In this document: piece after piece, positions 1-6,202 of the stretch | Layout of the letters: each line of letters starts with the position of its first letter | How positions within the stretch are numbered: the first letter of the stretch is position 1 | NCBI GenBank assembly: GCA_021810725.1 | Contig: JAJZIE010000069.1 | Location: forward strand, 1 to 10,526 | Reading direction: 5' to 3' | DNA length: 10,526 bases | Source: Bacillota bacterium | GTDB taxonomy: Bacteria > Bacillota > Sulfobacillia > JAJZYS01 > JAJYTV01 | Notes under the pieces: generated by a model | What the model was told of the DNA's origin: nothing | The model's database searches: none | Seen by the model: only the letters and a program-made list of their open reading frames with translations | Program-made: the position numbers and the translations under genes

Positions 1-333
1 TAGATCCGACACCATCTCGCATCTCCGGCCCTGCTGTGCGCAGGACATCTCCAGGACCTGTTTCTTCCGGTCCAGATCGTACTTCTGGTCGCGACTGGAC
101 ACACGGGCGTAGGCGACGGTGCGGCGCGCATCCGGGGCGCTGCGGTACAGTTCGGGTTTCAGATTGCAACAATCGTAGCGGCGGTGCCTGCCGGTCGTAT
201 GCTCCGGAATGAGCTTGCCCTCTGCTTCCCACCCTCTGAGCGTCGTAATAGATAAGACCAAAGCCTTCGCAGCCCCACCGATCCCAACGAATCTTTCTGC
301 ATATCGGACCGGTTGATATAGATTTAGTGACAT
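1..333 (-). CDS. tnpA: IS607-family transposase TnpA (serine recombinase), 5' part, cut by window edge
   Basis: The minus strand reads open for 111 codons from ATG at 333-331 to base 1 without a stop. Residues 15-58 form a MerR-like helix-turn-helix with the family pattern SITTLRGWEAEGKLIP and HRRYD. Residues 72-95 begin a serine-recombinase catalytic domain with TVAYARVSS (likely nucleophile Ser79) and a QKYDLDRKKQVLE stretch. This order, HTH first and then resolvase, is diagnostic of IS607 TnpA, which moves the element through a circular intermediate. The rest of the catalytic domain, and any tnpB, would lie left of base 1. Several normally conserved sites look altered: G20 where the family usually has E, V26 for G, G34 for R, R49 for G, and C55-C56 for a Leu-Ala type pair. 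No good SD precedes the ATG. The copy may be decaying. The family call is firm; activity is unknown. Confidence 0.88.
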   Translation of the reverse strand, partial: MSLNLYQPVRYAERFVGIGGAAKALVLSITTLRGWEAEGKLIPEHTTGRHRRYDCCNLKPELYRSAPDARRTVAYARVSSRDQKYDLDRKKQVLEMSCAQQGRRCEMVSDL

Positions 334-345
334 TTCTAGCGAACT
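1..345 (-). mobile_element. IS607-family insertion element, one end, continuing left of window
   Basis: This covers the tnpA start and the few bases between it and the first codons that resemble the radical SAM gene (about 345-355). IS607 elements make no target duplication and lack classical terminal inverted repeats, so the exact tip cannot be read by eye. The right boundary given is approximate. The segment is visibly less GC-rich than the genes to its right and uses A/T-ending codons more often, in keeping with transfer. Whether tnpB (the RNA-guided nuclease partner) and its guide RNA are present must be read from sequence left of the window. Confidence 0.6.
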
Positions 346-905
346 GTTCAAACCCTCTCGTCTGCCGCGACCTGGACCTTCTGCGTGCCCTCGCTGCCTA
401 CGGCGGCGTCCGCGTCCACATGACGGTCACGGTGCTGGACCAAGAACTCTGGCGCCTGCTCGAGCCGATGACGCCGAATCCCCTGGGCCGCCTGGCCGCC
501 GTGGCGGAACTCAGCGCGGCCGGCATTCCCACGAGCGTCTTTCTCGCTCCGGTGGTCCCGCTGGTCGGCGAGGACGACGCGCTCGAGGTGCTAAAGGCCG
601 CCGCCGAGGTGGGGGTCGACGCCGTGATGGTGCAACCTCTGCGCCTGTCGGCGGGAGTGCGCGAATGGCTCCTGCCACGGCTCGACCACCGCCTGCCCGG
701 CGTGGGCAGGGAGATCGCGAACCTGTACCAGGGACGGGAGACGCTGGCTCCACAGGCGCGCCGGCGCCTTATGGCGCCGATCCAGGCCCGGCGCGACAAG
801 CTTGGGCTGGGCCGGCCTGTGCCGCCGCTTTGCGAGCGCCACGACCAGTTGGCGCTGTTCGGCGTCGCCTACGATGCGTCCGAGCCCAACCACCCGCCTG
901 CCTAG
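327..905 (+). pseudogene. C-terminal half of a radical SAM protein (Rv2578c/PA0069 type), N-terminus lost
   Basis: From about residue 8 the frame matches the C-terminal half of Rv2578c/PA0069-type radical SAM proteins, relatives of spore photoproduct lyase. The signs are NPLVCRDLDLL (family: K-S/N-PLVLRDLDLL), LEPMTPNPLGRL, the strand AAGIPTSVFLAPVVP, and a C-terminal QLALF. Family members are usually some 300-350 residues with a CxxxCxxC iron-sulfur motif in the first half. Only 192 codons remain here and that motif is absent, so no radical chemistry is expected. The frame stays open upstream to a stop at 249-251, but those codons are antisense to tnpA. The first usable start is GTG 327, which overlaps the tnpA start head-to-head and has no SD. 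The body shows no stops or frameshifts, so the break looks recent or the fragment is still under some selection. The missing half may lie beyond the element, left of the window. Confidence 0.78.
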
Positions 906-1747
906 ACGCCCGCCCGGCGCAGTTCCTCGCATGCCCGGCAGCCGCTGCAGTAGTGGAGGCGCGAGCCGAACACCTGCTTCGCGGTGCGTACGGACGGAAG
1001 TTCCTGCGCCGCGTCGTCGCCGTGCACGGTGACCTCCGCGGGCGCCAGGGTGATGAGGGACGACACGAGCACGTCCTCGAGATTGATCTCGGCCGCCTGG
1101 CTTTCGAGTCTGAAGTCGACCGTCACCTCGTCGGGCAGTGGCTGCATGTGCTCGTCCCGCAGTTCGAACCGGCCGTCAGCTTGCACCATCACGTGCACCT
1201 CAGGCACCTTGGGCGTCTGCACCTCGACGAAGTAGCGGAGCAGGCGTACGAACTCCCGGTATTCGCGGTCGATCAGGAACTCGTCGACCGCGGCGTCGAC
1301 GTCGCGCTCGAGATCCAGGACATAATCCTTCAACCTGAACGTCACGAAGCCGTCCAGATTGACGGCGCGGTGCTGGCTGAGGTAGTCACCGATGCGAATG
1401 GCGAGGCGGGAGGTCAGTCCGCGTCTCGGCGCATCGGCCCTGGCGCTATCGAGGATCTCCTCGCGCTCGACCGGGTCGAACTGGCCGTAGTGGCGACGGA
1501 TCAACTGGCTCAGGAGTTCCGGCTCGAGGTTGGCGACGATATGCTGCGCGAGCGCGTGCGCGACCTCGCGGCCGACCTCCTCGTCCGCCTCGCGGTCAGG
1601 CCAGTGCAGGCCCAGCCGCAGCGCCGCACGCTGACGCTCCTCGCGAATCGACACCTGCGTGCGTCCCTCGAACCGCTCGAGGTGCTTGCGCAGCAGCTCG
1701 ATGAGTTCATCGGTGTGCCGCGAGGCTTCGATCGAGAGGACATCCAT
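902..1747 (-). CDS. ytxC: YtxC-like sporulation protein
   Basis: The 281-residue product matches the YtxC family of endospore formers, whose biochemical role is unknown. The strongest block is at residues 131-187: LDGFVTFRLKDYVLDLE, then AVDEFLIDREYREFVRLL, then RYFVEVQTPKVPEVHV. INLEDVLVSSLITLAP (221-236) and a C-terminal VFGSRLHYCSGC follow. The first 60 residues are a charged helical region. The protein has no signal peptide or membrane segment and is probably cytoplasmic. ATG 1747 is preferred: the product begins MDVLSIEA, a GGGGAG lies about ten bases upstream, and the frame above it looks non-coding. GTG 1753, two codons earlier, is possible. The protein ends with C267, C270 and C273 in a CxxCxxC array that could bind metal. 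The stop codon shares CTAG with the convergent radical SAM remnant. The family call is good; the function is unknown. Confidence 0.82.
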   Translation of the reverse strand: MDVLSIEASRHTDELIELLRKHLERFEGRTQVSIREERQRAALRLGLHWPDREADEEVGREVAHALAQHIVANLEPELLSQLIRRHYGQFDPVEREEILDSARADAPRRGLTSRLAIRIGDYLSQHRAVNLDGFVTFRLKDYVLDLERDVDAAVDEFLIDREYREFVRLLRYFVEVQTPKVPEVHVMVQADGRFELRDEHMQPLPDEVTVDFRLESQAAEINLEDVLVSSLITLAPAEVTVHGDDAAQELPSVRTAKQVFGSRLHYCSGCRACEELRRAGV

Positions 1748-1780
1748 CGTCACCACGCTCCCCAACCGAAGGTCGCCCAC

Positions 1781-1786
1781 AGTATA
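1781..1786 (-). promoter_or_regulatory. Candidate -10 element for ytxC
   Basis: On the minus strand this reads TATACT, inside CATATACTG, in an otherwise GC-rich stretch 34 bases above the ytxC start. It is one base from the housekeeping consensus TATAAT. CATATACT also resembles the CATA-type -10 boxes of the mother-cell sporulation sigma factors E and K. The only nearby -35 candidate is a poor TTGTAT, 19 bases upstream, so assignment to a sigma factor is speculative. Confidence 0.35.
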
Positions 1787-2073
1787 TGAGCGCGGCTGCA
1801 GGTGCATACAACGCACTCCTGCCGCCTTTGCCAATCCGTCGAATGCTTCGTTTGGCAGCACCCGACAAAACTGACGGTCCGCCTATAGCGTCTCCCTCTC
1901 GTCATTTGCATAGGGGGCGACGCGACGGCAATAGGGTCGACCAATCGCCTGCCATTGGCGTCCGCTCGCCCTCTCGTCCCTGCGCCTTCGCCCTGCGCAT
2001 CGCTGCCGACGTACAGGGCCGGCGTCGTTGGAGCACCATAGGCGGTGTGCCTGTGGTCAGGCAGGAGGCCAAA

Positions 2074-2101
2074 GCCCATTCGCTGAATTGGGCGAACGGG
2101 C
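2074..2101 (+). promoter_or_regulatory. Leader hairpin before the mbfA-like gene, terminator-like
   Basis: GCCCATTCGC (2074-2083) pairs with GCGAACGGGC (2092-2101) in nine of ten positions around an 8-base loop. Six bases later comes the T-rich TTGTTTTG (2108-2115). The stem sits 45 bases before the preferred start. It could be an attenuator of the iron-exporter-like gene, or a simple 5' stabilising structure. The U-run is short and offset, so a terminator call is tentative. A smaller hairpin, GCCTG-TGGT-CAGGC at 2049-2062, sits just upstream. Confidence 0.35.
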
Positions 2102-2131
2102 CAGCCGTTGTTTTGCGGTCCGGCCATGAAC

Positions 2132-2140
2132 GAGGAGGTG
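2132..2140 (+). promoter_or_regulatory. Shine-Dalgarno site deciding a TTG start
   Basis: GAGGAGGTG lies with its GGAGG core eight bases before TTG 2147, an ideal arrangement. The in-frame ATG at 2126 has only TTTTGCGGTCCGGCC in front of it, with no purine-rich site. This argues that translation of the mbfA-like gene begins at TTG 2147. Confidence 0.6.
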
Positions 2141-2146
2141 CGGTCG

Positions 2147-3286
2147 TTGGCCGATGAGCGCGTCACCGAAGCGATGTTGCGCAACTGGCACGACGAAGTG
2201 GAAGGAGCTTATACCTACCGGGAGCTGGCCGCCGGCGAACCGGACGAGCATCGCCGTTCGATCCTGATCCGGCTCGCGGAGGCGGAGGAACATCACGCTG
2301 CCCTATGGGAGCAGCACATGCAGGAGCTCGGCATCGCCATCCCGGACAAGACCGCGGTCGAGAGCAAGCTCAAGCGCAGCCACCGCAGCATGTCGCGGGA
2401 GGCCTGGCTCAAGCGTCTCGAGGCGGACGAGCAACAGGACGTCGGCAAGTATCGCGACCTCCTGGGCTGGCTGCCCGCAGGCGAGGTGCGCAAGTCTGTC
2501 GCCATGATGGCGCAGGAAGAGGCGGGGCACGCCGAGAGCCTTTCGGCCCTCGTCCACCAGCACAGCCCGAGCGATGTGCTGAGCCGCATCCTTGGGCGCG
2601 AGCACTGGCACGTCACCAGCTCGAGCGGCTGGATCGGCGACGCCATCTACGGGGCCAACGACGGCCTCGGCGCCATCTTCGGGATCGTCGCCGGCGTCGC
2701 GGGCTATACCCATGGCGCAAGCCACCTGATCGCCGTATCCGGTCTCGCCGGCATGCTGGCGTCGGCGCTTTCCATGGGCAGTGGCGCCTACCTCGCCGCA
2801 AAGGCGGAAGGCGAGGTGCACCAGGCCGAGATCGCGCGCGAGAAGCGCGAGCTCCAGGAGTCCCCGGCTGAGGAGCGGGAGGAACTGGCGCTCTTCTACC
2901 AGCTCAAGGGGCTCTCGGAAGAAGAGGCGCACGAGCTCGTGGACCGCCTCTCCAGCAATCCCGACGCCATGTTGAAGACCCTTGTGCAGGAAGAGCTCGG
3001 CCTCACCGAGGACAGCGCGCCCAACCCGATCGTCTCGGCGGCTAGTTCATCCCTGGCGACGGCCATCGGCGCGATCGTGCCGGTCATCCCCTTCTTCTTC
3101 ATGCAGGGCACGGCCGCGATCGTCGTGGCGGCCATCATCTCGCTGGTCGCCCACTTCATCGTCGGCGCGCTCAAGACCAAGGTGACCGCCCGCAACTGGT
3201 TCTCGAGCGGCCTGGAGATGACGATCGTCGGCGCCATCGAAGGCGCGATCACGTACGGCCTGGGACTCCTCTTGGCCGGTGTCTGA
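2147..3286 (+). CDS. mbfA: MbfA-like membrane-bound ferritin: ferritin-like domain fused to VIT1/CCC1 iron transporter
   Basis: The 379-residue product has two parts. Residues 5-140 form a ferritin/rubrerythrin-like four-helix domain with di-iron ligands in order: E17/E19, E47-x-x-H50 (in EAEEHH), E92 or E95, and E125-x-x-H128 (in QEEAGH). Residues 161-379 are a VIT1/CCC1 domain that begins DAIYGANDGLGAIFG. They have five likely membrane helices (about 163-187, 192-217, 296-318, 321-343 and 355-378) and a charged helical insert at 220-290 that in plant VIT1 binds metal. This layout is that of MbfA, described in alpha-proteobacteria as an inner-membrane iron exporter protecting against iron and peroxide stress. 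Export of Fe(II) is therefore the likely role here. The start is TTG 2147, chosen for its SD; ATG 2126 is the alternative. The next gene begins one base after the stop. A structured leader precedes the gene, and no Fur-type operator was recognised. Confidence 0.88.
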   Translation: MADERVTEAMLRNWHDEVEGAYTYRELAAGEPDEHRRSILIRLAEAEEHHAALWEQHMQELGIAIPDKTAVESKLKRSHRSMSREAWLKRLEADEQQDVGKYRDLLGWLPAGEVRKSVAMMAQEEAGHAESLSALVHQHSPSDVLSRILGREHWHVTSSSGWIGDAIYGANDGLGAIFGIVAGVAGYTHGASHLIAVSGLAGMLASALSMGSGAYLAAKAEGEVHQAEIAREKRELQESPAEEREELALFYQLKGLSEEEAHELVDRLSSNPDAMLKTLVQEELGLTEDSAPNPIVSAASSSLATAIGAIVPVIPFFFMQGTAAIVVAAIISLVAHFIVGALKTKVTARNWFSSGLEMTIVGAIEGAITYGLGLLLAGV

Positions 3287-3287
3287 C

Positions 3288-4226
3288 ATGCCGGACCCAA
3301 GCGGCCTCGTCGCCATCTGGGATCGCCTCGAGCTCGCGGGCGTGGGCGTCGGCTGCGTCGGCCGAGCCGAGGACGGCACGGGCGTCACGGTCGTCGTGCT
3401 TCCGGAAGGCTGCACCGGCTCCGCAGACGTGCGCGGTGGCGCACCGGCCACGCGCGAGACCGACTGCCTGCGCCCCGAGAACCTGATCGCCGGCCCGCAC
3501 GCCGTGTGTCTCGCCGGCGGCAGCGCTTTCGGCCTCGCGACGGCCGACGGCGTGATGCGGGCTCTGCGCGACGCGGGGCGGGGCCTTGCCTTCGGCGGTG
3601 CCCGCATCCCCATCGTGCCCGCGGCCGCGATCTTCGACCGTGCCGCCGCCGAGGGGCGCTGGCCGGACGCGGAAGCGGGCCGGACAGCCGCGGAACGGGC
3701 GCTGCGGCTGGACGCCGCGGTGCCGCGCGGCAGCGCTGGTGCCGGCAGTGGCGCCAGCGTCGGCAAGCTTCTGGGGCCCGAGGCAGCGATGGCGGGCGGT
3801 CAGGCCGCCATCACCCTGGTCGCCGCAGACGGTATGAAGGTCGGCGCGCTGGCCGTCGTGAACGCGCTTGGCTCGATCGTGACGGAGGGCGGCGCCGTCC
3901 TCGCAGGCCCCAGGTCCCCAGGCGGCGTTCCCCTCCCCTCCCTGCCGCTTCTGGCTTCCGGCGGTCCGCCGCCCAGCCCCGGCGAGGCGACGACGATCGT
4001 CTGCCTCGTCACGAACGCCCGCCTCGACAAGCCGCAGCTGCTGCGTGTCGCCACCATGGCCCAGGACGGCCTCGGCCGGGCCGTGGAGCCATCACATACG
4101 CTCTACGACGGCGATACGGTGATCGCCGCGGCCACAGGTGAGCACCCCGCGGATCCATCGCGCGTCGGCGCCATCGCGGCGCACGCGGTGGCGCTGGCGA
4201 TTCGGCGGGCCGTCACCCGTCCCTAG
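3288..4226 (+). CDS. P1 family (DmpA/NylC-like, peptidase S58) N-terminal-nucleophile hydrolase
   Basis: The 312-residue protein has the P1 signatures: CLAGGSAFGLATADGVM (74-90), GAGSGASVGKLL (151-162), KVGALAVVNALGSIV (184-198), and the C-terminal block CLVTNARLDKPQL...ATMAQDGLGRA...HTLYDGDTV (239-278). Relatives include the aminopeptidase DmpA and nylon hydrolase NylC, made as one chain that cuts itself to expose a Ser or Thr nucleophile. The expected cut site lies in GEATTIV, where T235 aligns with the nucleophile. The residue before it is Ala234, where NylC-like members usually have Asn. The substrate is not predictable. There is no signal peptide. ATG 3288 lies one base after the mbfA-like stop, with no SD of its own; GTG 3279, overlapping that stop, is the alternative. 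Translation is probably coupled. The reason for pairing with an iron exporter is not evident. Confidence 0.85.
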   Translation: MPDPSGLVAIWDRLELAGVGVGCVGRAEDGTGVTVVVLPEGCTGSADVRGGAPATRETDCLRPENLIAGPHAVCLAGGSAFGLATADGVMRALRDAGRGLAFGGARIPIVPAAAIFDRAAAEGRWPDAEAGRTAAERALRLDAAVPRGSAGAGSGASVGKLLGPEAAMAGGQAAITLVAADGMKVGALAVVNALGSIVTEGGAVLAGPRSPGGVPLPSLPLLASGGPPPSPGEATTIVCLVTNARLDKPQLLRVATMAQDGLGRAVEPSHTLYDGDTVIAAATGEHPADPSRVGAIAAHAVALAIRRAVTRP

Positions 4227-4237
4227 CCCCATCACGA

Positions 4238-4271
4238 TGGAGGGCTGCCGGTTCAGGCCGGCAGCCCTCCA
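4238..4271. terminator. Bidirectional intrinsic terminator hairpin
   Basis: A perfect 14-bp stem, TGGAGGGCTGCCGG (4238-4251) with CCGGCAGCCCTCCA (4258-4271), encloses the 6-base loop TTCAGG. It sits between the stops of two convergent genes (4226 plus strand, 4282 minus strand), as expected for a shared terminator. The plus-strand tail is CACGTTCTCTC and the minus-strand tail is TCGTGAT, so the U-tracts are weak. The stem itself is unmistakable. Confidence 0.85.
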
Positions 4272-4281
4272 CACGTTCTCT

Positions 4282-5235
4282 CTACGTCATCGGCAACGTT
4301 TCGCGGCGCAAGAGCCGCCACCCGCTCGCCAGCGGTGCCTCCCCGTCCGCCGCAACCAGGCTTTGCAGGATCTCGTCGATGTGCCGGAAGAAGAAGAGGT
4401 GCCCCTCGCCGGGCGCGAGGCGCAGCTCGCTGCCGGACAGTGCCCGCCAGAGCAGGCGCGCCATGCGCGGCGGCGCGATGCGATCGCGCTCGCCGTGCCA
4501 GATGCGCACCGGCACGCGGATGTCGCCGAGATCGAACGGCCAGGGCGAAGCCAGAAGATGCGCCTCGATCAGCCAGCCCTCGCCACCGGCCTGCACCGCC
4601 TCCGCAAGGTCGCCGCAGTACATCGAACGCACCTCGGGCGTCGCCAAGAGGCGTCCGTCGCTCGCGTCCAGCCGCTCGCCGAGTTCCGCAAAATAGGCCT
4701 CGGGCTCCGTCAGGATACGCTGCACGGCCCGGTCGACGGTCGGCCGGAGCATGGCGGGCGCCTCGCGCGCGAGCGTGAACTCCTCCAGCCGGCTCGGTGC
4801 GAAATTGTCCGTCGCCCGGCGGTAATCGAACGGGCAGGGGCTGCTGGCGATGGCGACGCCGCGCAGACGCTCCGGGATGCGGTAGGCGCAGGCCAGGGCA
4901 TGCGGCCCACCGCCCGAGACGCCCAGGACGGAGAAGCGCTCGATCTCCAGATGGTCGGCCAGGCAGGCGATATCTCCCGCCCAGTCCAGGAGCGTCCTGC
5001 CTGGTTGAAGGTCCGATCGGCCGTACCCCGGACGGTCCACGGTGATCAGCCGGACATGCTGTCGGATGGCCGCGTCGGTGCCAGGCATGAAGAGCCGGGA
5101 GCCCGGCTCGCCGTGGAACAGGAAGACGGGCTCGCCGTCCGCAGGTCCATGACAGGCGTAGCAAAGGTGTCGGCCGTCTGGCAGCTGCACCCTGGTCGTC
5201 TGCTCCAGGGCTCCTGCCGACATGAAGTCCCTCAT
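4282..5235 (-). CDS. Alpha/beta hydrolase
   Basis: The 317-residue single-domain alpha/beta-fold hydrolase shows the oxyanion-hole motif HGEPGSR (41-47), strand and turn VDRPGYGRSD (66-75), and nucleophile elbow GVSGGGPHA with Ser107. The acid is Asp251 in HGERD and the base is His279 in GEGH. Residues 140-235, between the nucleophile and the acid, form the lid. The HGEPGSR and GVSGGGPHAL pattern resembles proline-iminopeptidase/haloalkane-type esterases in the general AB-hydrolase group; the substrate cannot be named. There is no signal peptide. ATG 5235 (MRDFMSAGAL) has AGAGG about six bases upstream; ATG 5223 is the alternative. The frame extends further up to 5307 but that part overlaps the promoter region of the divergent methyltransferase gene and looks non-coding. 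The gene appears to be a one-gene unit ending at the hairpin terminator. Confidence 0.85.
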   Translation of the reverse strand: MRDFMSAGALEQTTRVQLPDGRHLCYACHGPADGEPVFLFHGEPGSRLFMPGTDAAIRQHVRLITVDRPGYGRSDLQPGRTLLDWAGDIACLADHLEIERFSVLGVSGGGPHALACAYRIPERLRGVAIASSPCPFDYRRATDNFAPSRLEEFTLAREAPAMLRPTVDRAVQRILTEPEAYFAELGERLDASDGRLLATPEVRSMYCGDLAEAVQAGGEGWLIEAHLLASPWPFDLGDIRVPVRIWHGERDRIAPPRMARLLWRALSGSELRLAPGEGHLFFFRHIDEILQSLVAADGEAPLASGWRLLRRETLPMT

Positions 5236-5337
5236 GCCCAGCCTCTTCGCGGCCGGACGCCGGTATCCTGCGCCAAGGGACATGCCTGCGTCGGGAGCGG
5301 ACGACACGGGGCGCGGCGGCAGGATGCCGAAACGGCT

Positions 5338-6168
5338 ATGCTGGAAGCAGGCTCGCGCTCAGCGGACCAGCCGCCTGCAAGGGAGGTCGCCGCCACGTCG
5401 GACGAGGATCTCGCTCGCCTGGTGCAGCGCCAGTTCGGCCGCCAGGCACACAGCTACGCCGTCAGCCCCAGCCATGCAGAGGGAAAGGACCTTCAGCGTC
5501 TTGCCGAACTCCTGCCGCACGACCCGCACCTGCGGCTCCTCGATATCGCCACCGGCACCGGACATACCGCATTCGCCATGGCGCCGCATGTCCGGGAGGT
5601 GGTCGGACTCGACCTGACGCAGGAGATGCTCGTCGAGGCGGAGCGTCTCGCGCGCTTGCGCGGTGTCGGGAACGTGCGCTTCGTCAGGGGCGACGCCTTG
5701 GATCTGCCCTTCGCGGCGCAGTCGTTCGATCTCGTGAGCTGCCGCCGCGCGCCGCACCACTTCGCGGACATCCCGCGCTTTTTGCAGCAGGTGACGCGCG
5801 TACTGGTGCCAGGCGGCCTCTTCGGCCTGGTCGACCAGACAACCCCGGAGTCCCAGAGCGGAGCTGATCTCATGGAGGCTTTCGAGAAGCTGCGGGACCC
5901 GAGCCACGTCCACGCGCTCAAGCTGTCGGAGTGGCAGCAGGCGTTCGAAGACGCGGGCCTGCACGTCCGCCACCTCGAGCTCGACATGGAGGAGCGCGAC
6001 GTCCTCGACTACCTCGACGTCGCGGGCGTCGACTCGGGCCGCCGCGAGGAGATCTGGAACCTGCTCCGGCAGGCACCACCCGCAGCCGTGGCGATGAACG
6101 GCTTCCACGAGTGCGACGGGCGTCTGCGCTTCGAGCGGCGCCGCGTCGTCGCCTTGACCGCGGCCTAG
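5338..6168 (+). CDS. Class I SAM-dependent methyltransferase (UbiE/YcgJ type)
   Basis: The 276-residue protein has the Rossmann methyltransferase motifs in order: motif I LLDIATGTGHT (67-77), the acidic ribose-binding residue D92 in VGLDLTQEML, motif II GDALDLPFAAQSFDLV (118-133), RRAPHHF (136-142), and RVLVPGG (154-160). It carries out SAM-dependent methylation of a small molecule. Close relatives annotated as UbiE/MenG act on quinones, but the same fold serves many substrates, so I give no symbol. The first 30 residues are hydrophilic and not part of the fold. ATG 5338 has only a weak SD, but no better in-frame start lies before the conserved region. The open frame above it (from 4138) is antisense to the hydrolase. 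The gene is divergent from the hydrolase across about 100 bases and followed 34 bases later by the acetyltransferase gene, probably on the same transcript. Confidence 0.85.
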   Translation: MLEAGSRSADQPPAREVAATSDEDLARLVQRQFGRQAHSYAVSPSHAEGKDLQRLAELLPHDPHLRLLDIATGTGHTAFAMAPHVREVVGLDLTQEMLVEAERLARLRGVGNVRFVRGDALDLPFAAQSFDLVSCRRAPHHFADIPRFLQQVTRVLVPGGLFGLVDQTTPESQSGADLMEAFEKLRDPSHVHALKLSEWQQAFEDAGLHVRHLELDMEERDVLDYLDVAGVDSGRREEIWNLLRQAPPAAVAMNGFHECDGRLRFERRRVVALTAA

Positions 6169-6202
6169 GAGGAACCCGCGTGGTCGGCGAGAAGGCTTCG
6201 CC

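Larger units (their letters stand above)
1748..2146. other. Gene-free interval between ytxC and the mbfA-like gene
   Basis: This 399-base interval lies between divergent genes and is less GC-rich than its surroundings. Frames are open across much of it on both strands, but neither translation has a recognisable domain, a good SD or the codon bias of the neighbours, so I do not call a gene. It holds the candidate ytxC -10 at 1781-1786. Near its right end are two hairpins (2049-2062 and 2074-2101) and an SD-like AGGAGG at 2063-2068 with no ATG, GTG or TTG at a useful distance. It must carry the promoters for both flanking genes. No clear promoter for the plus-strand gene could be picked out. 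Confidence 0.6.

Noticed and set aside
665..1789. Long plus-strand open frame opposite ytxC
   Set aside because: It is the mirror frame of a GC-rich coding region. The minus strand carries the recognisable YtxC motifs; the plus strand has none.
1748..1861. N-terminal extension of ytxC by 38 codons
   Set aside because: The extra residues lack family similarity, and the stretch contains the candidate -10 element and lower-GC sequence.
1750..2184. 144-codon minus-strand frame across the intergenic region
   Set aside because: No domain, no good SD, overlap with two supported genes, and an equally open frame on the other strand.
5262..5328. Inverted repeat GGTATCCTGC / GCAGGATGCC in the divergent promoter region, considered as an operator
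   Set aside because: Arms are 47 bases apart with a G-T pair, and one match of this length is expected by chance in about 100 GC-rich bases.
4138..5337. About 400 extra codons open upstream of the methyltransferase in the same frame
   Set aside because: They run antisense to the hydrolase gene, give low-complexity Arg/Ala-rich sequence, and the methyltransferase homology begins only after ATG 5338.
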